Of a stretch of DNA of 10,054 bases, positions 1 through 6,208 are shown in pieces; position 1 is the first letter of the stretch, and each line of letters opens with the position of its first letter. The notes beneath the pieces are model-generated. The model had not been told where the DNA came from and ran no database searches. It was given only the letters and a program-made list of their open reading frames with translations. Source of the DNA: Roseimaritima sp. (lineage in GTDB: Bacteria > Planctomycetota > Planctomycetia > Pirellulales > Pirellulaceae); assembly GCA_007124075.1 (NCBI GenBank), contig SLFV01000285.1, forward strand, positions 1 through 10,054. The letters are read 5' to 3'. Both the position numbers and the translations under genes were made by a program.

Positions 1-175
1 CATTAAAGCTTCATTGTTTTGTTCGATACAGCAACCATTGACGCCTTCGTTCTTGCACCGATGCCTGCAGCAAATGTTTTTGGTACCTGGCTTGAGAATA
101 ACGCCGGACCGACAGTTTTTCCAGCGGTCCCCATGGCTGAGGCCGAAAGGCTGCAGGGGGCGTTTCCTCTACTGC

Positions 176-203
176 TTGTCAATCTTGCGAGGGAAGTTAA
201 AAT
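176..203 (+). promoter_or_regulatory. Predicted sigma70-type promoter of the HTH gene
   Basis: A -35-like TTGTCA (176-181, 5 of 6 to consensus) and a -10-like TAAAAT (198-203, 5 of 6) are separated by 16 bases. Transcription would begin near 210, leaving a leader of about 40 bases before the ATG at 250. A modest ribosome site, GGAAG (234-238), lies 11 bases before that ATG. Seen by eye only; planctomycete promoters are poorly characterised. Confidence 0.42.
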
Positions 204-249
204 AACGCCAGGTAATCAATAAGCCCTGACAACGGAAGTATTTGTCACA

Positions 250-1398
250 ATGCGATATGCATTTCGCCTAGCTGAAATTCTTGGACACAGTCCCGACCGA
301 CGCAAACGCCCCGGTACGATCAAGGCGATTGTCGAACATACCGGCCTGGATCGCCATCAAGTCGCCGCGTTGCTGAAGAACGAGGCGAAATATATTCCGT
401 TGGAGGCATTGTCGCGGATTTGTGAATATCTCATTGACCACGGGTATGCCCGCCCCGCGGATCTGCCTGGGGCCCTGTTCGCGGTGAAACCGGAAAATTT
501 TTGGGAGACACTGGCTCGGAGAAAAAGCATCGAAATTTGTGTGGGGGTTCGTCAAGCCGAAGCCGATCCGGCTAGCGCTTGGGTCGTTGCCTCCGATTCC
601 GTTCTAATTGGGGAACTGCTGAACGGGATCTCCACCCTGGGAGGTAATGCAAAGCTGCAAACCGCTGACCCCTTGTCGACTTCGGATGGCGAAGAAGAAC
701 GAAGCCAAACGGGCCAACCGGAACAGTTACACCAAACGCTGGTCTGGAGTCCCGGGCACGTTTCCGAACAGGAAACCCAGGGTCGGGCGGGAGAGGTTTA
801 CGATGGCTTTTCGAATCAAAAGGGAGATCGTGCTTTGATTTGCATCGGGAGCGTCAAAAGTAACCCCGTGGTTGAACTGATTTTTTCGGAGGCGTTTGGC
901 TGTACCCCCTTTGCCAGCGAAGATGACCTTGATGATTCTTCCAGCCGAGCGTGTCCGTTTTTTCTCCGCTATCGCGAAAATGATCCGAAGCCCAGTGCCT
1001 CCTCGGCCGGGGTTCAATTGAGTAAAAATGACAAAATAGAAAAGCCGGGTATTTATTTCGAAAAGGATGACGGGACTTGGGTTTGGGCGGGAGGCGATAC
1101 CGGCAAGGATGCTGCGTTGGTTTTCTATGTCTACCGCGAACCATTGGGGCGGCTGGAATTAGTCCTCAGCGGTTTTTCGGGGCGCGCCACGCGGTTGTTG
1201 GCCAAAACCTTGGCAAGCCGCAGTGAGGAGTTTTGGCCACCTGTGTACGAGGAGCCTGGGTTGCAGATCGGTGCGTTTATCGTTGTTTATGATGTGACCG
1301 ATGACGAAAACGATGTGTTGCGAACCAACCTGACCGCTGCTCCGAAAATCATCAAGCTTTCAAGTAAAGCCATTGGACGACGGGTTGAGCGTTTATAA
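250..1398 (+). CDS. Xre/Cro-type HTH protein with large unknown C-terminal domain
   Basis: A 382-residue predicted cytoplasmic protein with no signal peptide or membrane segment. Residues about 23-66 read as a Cro/C1-type helix-turn-helix: TIKAIVEHTGL, then the probable recognition helix DRHQVAALLKN, then IPLEALSRICEYL. This points to DNA binding. Residues about 93-135 (SIEICVGVRQ..., SDSVLIGELLNGIS) look alpha/beta. Residues 138-192 are polar and probably a linker. The C-terminal part has two motif-like stretches, LICIGSVKSNPVVEL (196-210) and LVLSGFSGRATRLLAKTL (304-321), separated by strand-rich sequence with Trp and Gly (WVWAGG, 277-282). A Gly-Ser-x-x-x-Asn-Pro segment paired with a later Gly-x-x-Gly-x-Ala-Thr segment suggests a ligand-binding fold, but this is inference and I cannot name the family. 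It stands alone between its own promoter and convergent genes, so its target is unknown. It may control itself or distant genes. HTH call likely; function of the rest unknown. Confidence 0.85.
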   Translation: MRYAFRLAEILGHSPDRRKRPGTIKAIVEHTGLDRHQVAALLKNEAKYIPLEALSRICEYLIDHGYARPADLPGALFAVKPENFWETLARRKSIEICVGVRQAEADPASAWVVASDSVLIGELLNGISTLGGNAKLQTADPLSTSDGEEERSQTGQPEQLHQTLVWSPGHVSEQETQGRAGEVYDGFSNQKGDRALICIGSVKSNPVVELIFSEAFGCTPFASEDDLDDSSSRACPFFLRYRENDPKPSASSAGVQLSKNDKIEKPGIYFEKDDGTWVWAGGDTGKDAALVFYVYREPLGRLELVLSGFSGRATRLLAKTLASRSEEFWPPVYEEPGLQIGAFIVVYDVTDDENDVLRTNLTAAPKIIKLSSKAIGRRVERL

Positions 1399-1490
1399 AT
1401 GGCTCTCTCCCCTTGGGCTGGAAGCAGTTTCCACCATCGTCGTGGCGGGAGTTGCGGGCGATAACTCGACTGAGGGCCGGAACGCAAGTT

Positions 1491-1514
1491 CGTCGTTGTT
1501 TCTCCGACGCTTTT
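1491..1514 (+). terminator. Weak terminator-like hairpin after the HTH gene
   Basis: CGTCG (1491-1495) can pair with CGACG (1505-1509) across a 9-base loop, followed by C and four T. It sits in the 114-base gap between convergent genes, about 95 bases past the plus-strand stop and touching the end of the minus-strand gene. The stem is only 5 bp, so this is a weak call. Confidence 0.22.
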
Positions 1515-2946
1515 AGCCCAGCGTCAACCATTTCCAGCGAGTCAGTTGCTCGATTCCAACCAAAGCTCCCTCACGCCCAAAACCGCTATCCCCATTACCC
1601 CCAAAAGGAACGTGGGCTTCCTCCGCAATCGTTGGACCGTTGACGTGGACCATTGCGGCGGTCGACTGCCGCGCAAATTGCATTGCGGTTGCTTGCGAGG
1701 CTGTGAAGATAGACGCTGTCAGACCGTACGGTCCTTGATTGGCAAGCGAAATCGCCTGTTGCAGGCTTGTAAAGCGTTCAATGCACAGCACCGGCCCAAA
1801 GACTTCGTGCTGCGCGATTGCCATTTCCGGTCGAATCCCCATCAGAATTGTGGGCTGGATGCCTTGCCCACAGGCTTCGCCCCCGGTCAGCAACTGCGCT
1901 CCCGCGTCGATTGCGTCACGGATTTCTGCCAGCACCCGTGATTGTGCCTGTTGCGAAATCATCGGGCCGACCACGGTCGCGGGATCACGCAGGTCGCCAG
2001 ACGGCAGTCGCTGGGCCGCCGCAACCAGACGTGGCACCAATGCGTCAAACAACTCCGTCGCCACCAAACAGCGGCTGGTGGACATGCAAATCTGGCCTTG
2101 GAACAGAAAAGCTCCCATCGTGATCGCGGGGACGACGGTTGCTAAATCGGCATCGTGCATCACGACCGCCGGGTTCTTTCCTCCCATTTCCAGTGTGACC
2201 TGCGCGCCACGCGCCGCGGCAATCGTCGCGATCCTCCGCCCGGTTTTGGTGGAACCGGTAAAACCTATCGCCTGGACATCGGGATGCGCCGTCAAGTGAT
2301 CGCCAATCTTTTGGCCATCGCCAAAAATCACATGAAACAGTCCAGCGGGGACGCCCGCATCCGCGTAAACCGTTGCCAACAGCGCCGCGATCGATGGTGC
2401 CAAGGGCGACGGCATCAAGATGACGGCGTTGCCTGTGGCCAACGCAAGCGCGCTATGCTTGACGGCCTTGATCAGTGGGACATTAAAGGGCGTAATCCCA
2501 GCCACAACCCCCAGCGGCTCACGGATCGCCAGGCTCAGCCGATCCGGAACGTCGCTGGGTAGCGTTTGCCCGTAGACGTGCCGACAGGCGGACGCGGCGG
2601 CTCGCAGCACGTTGGTCGCGGTCTGCAACTCTCGTCCCGCTTTGGTGATGGGCGACCCTGTTTCCACGACCAAGCGTTCCAGAAACTCCGCTTTCCGCGC
2701 GTCCAGCAATGTCGCGGAACGTAACAGCCAATCTTCTCGCGTCGACGGGCCGCACCCGCGGTGCCGTGTGTACGCCTGCCGCGCATGGGCCACCACGCTA
2801 TTGATGGTCGCGGCATCTGCGGACGCAAACCGTGCAACCTCGCTGCCATCGATTGGGCTACGAACCAGCAATGTGCTGGATTCACGCGATTGACTGTTTT
2901 CGTTTTCGCCCGAATTCGAAGCTTCCCTATCGTCTTTTTCGGTCAA
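1513..2946 (-). CDS. NAD(P)-dependent aldehyde dehydrogenase, aromatic-aldehyde type
   Basis: Oxidises an aldehyde to the acid with NAD(P)+; cytoplasmic. The 477 residues from the TTG at 2946 cover the whole family length. Numbered from that start: oxyanion-hole Asn155 in TPFNVPL, the cofactor loop FTGSTKTGRRIA (229-240), general base Glu253 in LEMGGKNP, nucleophile Cys287 in FQGQICMSTSR, Glu381 in HEVFGPV, and a C-terminal VPFGG...SGFGREG segment. That ending and VHVNGPTIAEE resemble the vanillin/benzaldehyde/salicylaldehyde dehydrogenase branch; substrate is inferred. Odd point: the Lys that normally binds the cofactor ribose (motif LKPS) is Met178 here (ILMPSPLAPS), with codon ATG. About 25 polar, acidic residues precede the fold. 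Start choice: an in-frame TTG at 2961 would give 482 residues, but the TTG at 2944-2946 has GGGAA 8 bases upstream and overlaps the TGA of the preceding hydrolase gene, so it is preferred. Confidence 0.93.
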   Translation of the reverse strand: MTEKDDREASNSGENENSQSRESSTLLVRSPIDGSEVARFASADAATINSVVAHARQAYTRHRGCGPSTREDWLLRSATLLDARKAEFLERLVVETGSPITKAGRELQTATNVLRAAASACRHVYGQTLPSDVPDRLSLAIREPLGVVAGITPFNVPLIKAVKHSALALATGNAVILMPSPLAPSIAALLATVYADAGVPAGLFHVIFGDGQKIGDHLTAHPDVQAIGFTGSTKTGRRIATIAAARGAQVTLEMGGKNPAVVMHDADLATVVPAITMGAFLFQGQICMSTSRCLVATELFDALVPRLVAAAQRLPSGDLRDPATVVGPMISQQAQSRVLAEIRDAIDAGAQLLTGGEACGQGIQPTILMGIRPEMAIAQHEVFGPVLCIERFTSLQQAISLANQGPYGLTASIFTASQATAMQFARQSTAAMVHVNGPTIAEEAHVPFGGNGDSGFGREGALVGIEQLTRWKWLTLG

Positions 2947-2959
2947 GGCTGAAATTCCC
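2943..2959 (-). promoter_or_regulatory. Stop-start overlap and ribosome site coupling hydrolase and ALDH
   Basis: On the minus strand GGGAA (2955-2959) is followed 8 bases later by TTG (2944-2946), whose last two bases are the first two of the hydrolase stop TGA (2943-2945), forming TTGA. Such overlaps are typical of translational coupling. It also decides the ALDH start against the TTG at 2959-2961, which lies just upstream of this ribosome site and has no clear site of its own. Confidence 0.5.
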
Positions 2960-4997
2960 AACGTTCGTCAAAGAACCCTTCCGCTTGGACCTGGCCCGGC
3001 AGTAGCGCATTGCCGCCGGCGGAAATGTCCAGTACAGCCCAGTCAGGAAGCATCGCAATCTGCCTGGAATTACTAACGTTTGAAAACTCACGAAAAGTTA
3101 GCCCGCTATTCAAAACGACGTAGCGCAGCGGATTCAAGGGATTGGGGAAAACCATCACGACCGCATGTTTGGTAACGTCAAAGGAGCGACCATTGACAGT
3201 CAATTCATCGCGTGTCCAAACGATGGGCAGTTTGTCTATAATCCCCGCCAACACGCTGTTGGCGCGTGGATCACCAAACAGCACCAGGTTGCTGTCAGCA
3301 ATCGTTTCCTGATTCAGCTCGCTATCCAGCACCTCGCGAACCTCACCGCGCATCACCGAACGCCAACGTGACAGGGCGTAGCGGTACTCATCCCCCATCC
3401 AACGCTGGACATTTCCATGCCAACAAGGTCGACTGGGGCGAACAAAAATAAATCGATCCATCAACGCATCGTCAATTGGCCCCTGCAGTCCCGGTTGTTT
3501 GCGCTGCGAAAGGTCGGGGCCCGATGCTACCGCCCAGCCCGCAGAAGTTTTCTGCAGAAAACACCGGTACGGCTGACCCGCAACCGCATCGGGTGCCGCC
3601 AGGGCCAGGCCATCGACCAGGATCGTGACCGCATCGGTTCCCGCTGGCAAGCTGTCAGCCGGCAAATCGATTGCCAGATGGGTGCACCCCGCGGTGTTCA
3701 GTTTGACCGTACCCTGCTGAACCTCGCCCTGAATCGTTGCGGCGGTCCAGTGTCGCTGCATCCCTGTGATCGTAATCCAGTGGCAGGTGGGGTAACGCAG
3801 CGTGTACGTCATGAATCGCACCTCGGGAATCGTTGTGCGCGGCTCCCGATCCCATTGCGCTAACTGCTCGTCCATTCGCTTCGCGGAATCGGCATCGATT
3901 TTGTGTCCCATGCCTGTCCCGATCACGTACGGCCATTTAAATCCGCTTTCCCGAGCTGCCTGCAACATCCGGTCCGACGCATTTTTTTGTTTATCCAGTT
4001 CTCCGCCGTAAGCAATGGTTTGAACGTTACGGAGATTGTCGACCCAGGCAATCGAATCGTACAAAGCGAGCAGTTTTTCTTGCGCGGGACTGATGGAGTA
4101 CGGCGGACGTTCATCCCAGCCCTGGTAGACGATGGTGTCAACGAATCCCGCGCCGGGGTTGGCGGCGAACCAGCGGGAGGGGTGATGCACGGCTAGGTGC
4201 CAGGTCCCGGCACCCCCCATCGAAAAACCTCGGATACTGATTCGCTGTGGGTCGATGGAAAACCGCTTCGCGACATCCTCAATCGCTTCAAAAACATCGG
4301 TTTCACCAGCGAATTTGTACGCATTGCAGTGGCGGCCAAATGGATGCAGTACGATCGTGTCAGCGGGTGTGATCGGACCAACCGAACGCAAACGCTCCCC
4401 CAAAAACTGCAGCTCCAGCTTCGTTTCGCCACGTCCATGCAGCCAAACGTCCAAGCGTTTGGGGGTGGGGTCATCGGGTATCCAGCCAGCAGGCAGAATC
4501 AGCCCGTAGGGTTGCACGGAATCGTCAACGTGGGAAACAAATCCCGCAACGGTGGCAAGGGGCTCTGCAAGCTGGCGATCCTCGATGCCCAGGATACCTA
4601 GGCGATCTGGACGCGATGCTTCGCCTCCTTCCGGGGCAATACTCTCTAAACGCTCCAAACGCTCGGTGGCTAGTTGCAGTAAGTCGTCCGCAATTCCAAA
4701 ATCCTTGGCTTTGTAAAACAGATTCTTTTCGATCGCCAACCGCACTGCCCGTGTCAAGACGTGAATGTCGTTTGCCGCCGCATGATCCGAGACCGTGTCC
4801 AGACGTTTGGCAATCTGATCGATCTTTCCTCGCCAAACGTCAGCCTGATCGCTGGAAGGTGATTTGCCCGCCGGCGGTAGTGATTTGTAGGTTGCCGTCG
4901 TAGCATCCTGAGCCGACAGGAACCCGCAGCAGAACAGTCCGGATATGACGAATGAATTCGCGAAAAAATGGTGGCGAAAGGCTTGGTTGGGTTTCAT
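2943..4997 (-). CDS. Secreted alpha/beta-hydrolase (S9 / PHB-depolymerase-like esterase)
   Basis: A 684-residue exported serine hydrolase. The N-terminus has basic residues (MKPNQAFRHH), a hydrophobic stretch to about residue 29 and a likely signal cleavage near LSA|QD. Residues about 45-125 look helical. The hydrolase core (about 160-385) shows LDVWLHGRG (182-190, oxyanion-loop type), nucleophile Ser259 in RGFSMGGAGTW, a probable acid Asp335 in YGGELDK, and His365 in GMGHKID. This arrangement is that of prolyl-oligopeptidase, PHB-depolymerase and feruloyl-esterase-like enzymes. Residues about 390-684 form a strand-rich domain with VLFGDPRANSVL (572-583) and FPNPLNPLRYVVLNSG (617-632), a segment I associate with large planctomycete hydrolases of this kind. 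The ATG at 4997 is chosen over one 16 codons upstream because it opens directly into the signal peptide and has GGAA 7 bases upstream. First gene of a pair with the ALDH. Substrate (ester or peptide) unknown. Confidence 0.88.
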   Translation of the reverse strand: MKPNQAFRHHFFANSFVISGLFCCGFLSAQDATTATYKSLPPAGKSPSSDQADVWRGKIDQIAKRLDTVSDHAAANDIHVLTRAVRLAIEKNLFYKAKDFGIADDLLQLATERLERLESIAPEGGEASRPDRLGILGIEDRQLAEPLATVAGFVSHVDDSVQPYGLILPAGWIPDDPTPKRLDVWLHGRGETKLELQFLGERLRSVGPITPADTIVLHPFGRHCNAYKFAGETDVFEAIEDVAKRFSIDPQRISIRGFSMGGAGTWHLAVHHPSRWFAANPGAGFVDTIVYQGWDERPPYSISPAQEKLLALYDSIAWVDNLRNVQTIAYGGELDKQKNASDRMLQAARESGFKWPYVIGTGMGHKIDADSAKRMDEQLAQWDREPRTTIPEVRFMTYTLRYPTCHWITITGMQRHWTAATIQGEVQQGTVKLNTAGCTHLAIDLPADSLPAGTDAVTILVDGLALAAPDAVAGQPYRCFLQKTSAGWAVASGPDLSQRKQPGLQGPIDDALMDRFIFVRPSRPCWHGNVQRWMGDEYRYALSRWRSVMRGEVREVLDSELNQETIADSNLVLFGDPRANSVLAGIIDKLPIVWTRDELTVNGRSFDVTKHAVVMVFPNPLNPLRYVVLNSGLTFREFSNVSNSRQIAMLPDWAVLDISAGGNALLPGQVQAEGFFDERWEFQP

Positions 4998-5040
4998 TGG
5001 GAGGTTCCGTTTGACATTTTCAACAACATCGCTCCCCACT

Positions 5041-5046
5041 ATCATA
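5041..5046 (-). promoter_or_regulatory. Possible -10 box of the hydrolase-ALDH pair
   Basis: TATGAT on the minus strand matches the -10 consensus at 5 of 6 positions and lies 43 bases before the hydrolase start codon. No good -35 element sits 16-18 bases further upstream; TTGGTA is only 13 bases away. Weak call. Confidence 0.2.
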
Positions 5047-5440
5047 CTCGTAGGCTCGATACCAATGGAGCGGGGAAATGCGCAATAGAACAGTTCGCGA
5101 ACGAATTCGGCGATCCGCCTCGCTGCGGGCTTCGCTGCGGTGAAGAGGGAAAACCGAAGACGCTACGGAAGATTCTGTGGGCTAGAACGAGGGGCTGTCG
5201 TTTTCGTGGGGCAGGGCGGCGAAGAATCCGCAACTCGGCCTGCAAGCGGTTCACGTTTGAGCGCAGCTTTCCAACGGGGAGCGACCCAGAGTCTTCTTAC
5301 GAAGTAGACGAAAGGGGGCCTGATTTTCCAGTCGGGTTCTTCACAGCGTGTCGCTTGCAACTGCGGCGGGCTGGAGAGCGGGCGGAGCCACGCGGCAGTG
5401 GCGATTGCGATTTTTTTTGGCGGGGCGAAGGCCTGTGTGT
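5047..5440. other. Gene-poor divergent intergenic stretch with many small repeats
   Basis: It separates the minus-strand hydrolase from the plus-strand Nudix gene. Several frames are open through it, one from 4968 to 5447, but their translations are Arg-, Cys- and Gly-rich with no recognisable domain, and I do not call a gene. Visible structure: an 8-base direct repeat CGCTGCGG at 5121-5128 and 5133-5140; an inverted repeat TGCAAGCG (5241-5248) / CGCTTGCA (5352-5359); and a hairpin inside it with GTCTTCTT (5291-5298) facing AAGTAGAC (5302-5309), 7 bp with one T-T mismatch. A small hairpin and a T8 run close the stretch. It could hold a structured RNA or be decayed sequence. I do not see tmRNA, RNase P or SRP RNA signatures. 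Confidence 0.4.
5387..5418 (+). terminator. Hairpin followed by T8 run in the intergenic stretch
   Basis: GCCAC (5387-5391) pairs with GTGGC (5398-5402) around a 6-base loop; eight bases later comes an unbroken run of eight T (5411-5418). The spacing to the T run is too long for a textbook intrinsic terminator. It would end a plus-strand transcript from the gap, although no gene is called there. Confidence 0.25.
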
Positions 5441-5442
5441 CA

Positions 5443-5452
5443 ATTGATCAAT
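5443..5452. promoter_or_regulatory. Perfect palindrome ATTGATCAAT before the Nudix gene
   Basis: A 10-base perfect palindrome 11 bases before the GTG at 5464. A -35-like TTGATC (5444-5449) inside it and a -10-like GATATT (5467-5472) are 17 bases apart, so it could be an operator over a weak promoter. If that promoter is used, the RNA would start near 5479, favouring the downstream TTG start. Short palindromes occur by chance; low confidence. Confidence 0.25.
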
Positions 5453-5463
5453 AGGCGGTTAAT

Positions 5464-6204
5464 GTGGATATTCCACCGGGAAAGCGTTGCGAAGGGAGAG
5501 GGGGCCCCTTGGCCGAAGTAAGCTTTTCTCGAAGTCTGCAACGACGATTGCAGACGTTCGAAACGGCTGGCCCAGGTCGATGCTGGTCAGGGAAAGGTCC
5601 GCAGTTAGCGTACGGTCGGCATGCCGGACCCGCTCCGGCCGATGCGCGCCAGGCGGCTGTGTCGTTGATGCTGATCCACCATCAGGACGAACTTTTCATT
5701 CCGTTGACTCGCCGACCCGCTGAATTGAAACACCATGGTGGCCAGATTTGTTTTCCCGGAGGACAAATTGAATCAGGCGAAGACGATTGCCAGGCTGCGG
5801 TCCGCGAGTTCGAAGAGGAATTGGGCGTGCGTCCAGAAAACATTTTTATCTGTGGACGACTGAACCCCGTCTACGTCTACGCGAGCAATAATCTGGTTCA
5901 TCCGGTGGTCATGACTTGCCGGTTGATACAGCGTCACTGGCGGCCTCAAGTCGAAGAAGTCGATGCCGTCATTGAACTGCCTGTAAGGCATGTTTTAGCA
6001 GCAGAAAACTGGACCCTGCAAAGTATTCGTCGCACCATCCGTTCCTCAAACCAGTCGTCCGGGGATTTTGAATTGCTTGCACCCTGCTGCGTGTACAACG
6101 AACACCAGATCTGGGGCGCAACCGGAATGCTGCTTGCGCGGTTGGCGCAATTAATCGCCTGTTCCCCGCCCGCTCAGGAACAACGACCGGAGGCGGAGTC
6201 GTAA
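5464..6204 (+). CDS. Nudix hydrolase, coenzyme A pyrophosphatase type
   Basis: Probably cleaves the pyrophosphate bond of CoA or its derivatives to 3',5'-ADP and a phosphopantetheine compound, with Mg2+ or Mn2+. The complete Nudix box spans residues 100-122 (G-x5-E-x7-REFEEELGV) with metal ligands in R114-E115 and E118-E119. Just before it, residues 81-100 (LTRRPAELKHHGGQICFPGG) match the NuCoA signature of CoA pyrophosphatases, with Pro for Ser/Ala and Lys for Arg. The protein is cytoplasmic. The 246-residue length from the GTG at 5464 is somewhat longer than NudL-type enzymes because of about 20 poor-quality N-terminal residues. A TTG at 5509 behind a purine-rich GAAGGGAGAGGGGG tract is a good alternative start, giving 231 residues. 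It ends 4 bases from the convergent gene and has no co-directional neighbour. Confidence 0.92.
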   Translation: MDIPPGKRCEGRGGPLAEVSFSRSLQRRLQTFETAGPGRCWSGKGPQLAYGRHAGPAPADARQAAVSLMLIHHQDELFIPLTRRPAELKHHGGQICFPGGQIESGEDDCQAAVREFEEELGVRPENIFICGRLNPVYVYASNNLVHPVVMTCRLIQRHWRPQVEEVDAVIELPVRHVLAAENWTLQSIRRTIRSSNQSSGDFELLAPCCVYNEHQIWGATGMLLARLAQLIACSPPAQEQRPEAES

Positions 6205-6208
6205 TCGA

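Noticed and set aside
1..3. CAT at the left edge as a minus-strand ATG of a gene lying to the left
   Set aside because: Nothing of the gene body is inside the window, so it cannot be tested.
7..222. Open frame of about 67 codons from a TTG at 19, upstream of the HTH gene
   Set aside because: No recognisable domain, no clear ribosome site, and a good promoter for the HTH gene overlaps its 3' end. It could be a gene remnant but cannot be supported.
1739..2299. Plus-strand open frame of 186 codons inside the ALDH gene
   Set aside because: Antisense shadow of a gene with all catalytic motifs intact; Ala/Arg/Pro-rich translation without motif.
5042..5360. Two overlapping minus-strand open frames in the same gap (5042-5254 and 5163-5360)
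   Set aside because: They overlap each other, have low-quality composition and no visible domain; at most remnants.
5140..5420. tmRNA, RNase P RNA or SRP RNA in the large gap
   Set aside because: None of their conserved core sequences could be found on either strand.
4968..5447. Plus-strand open frame of 159 codons across the hydrolase start and the intergenic gap
   Set aside because: It begins antisense to the hydrolase signal peptide, is rich in Arg, Cys and Gly, and has no domain or ribosome site. Probably open because of base composition.
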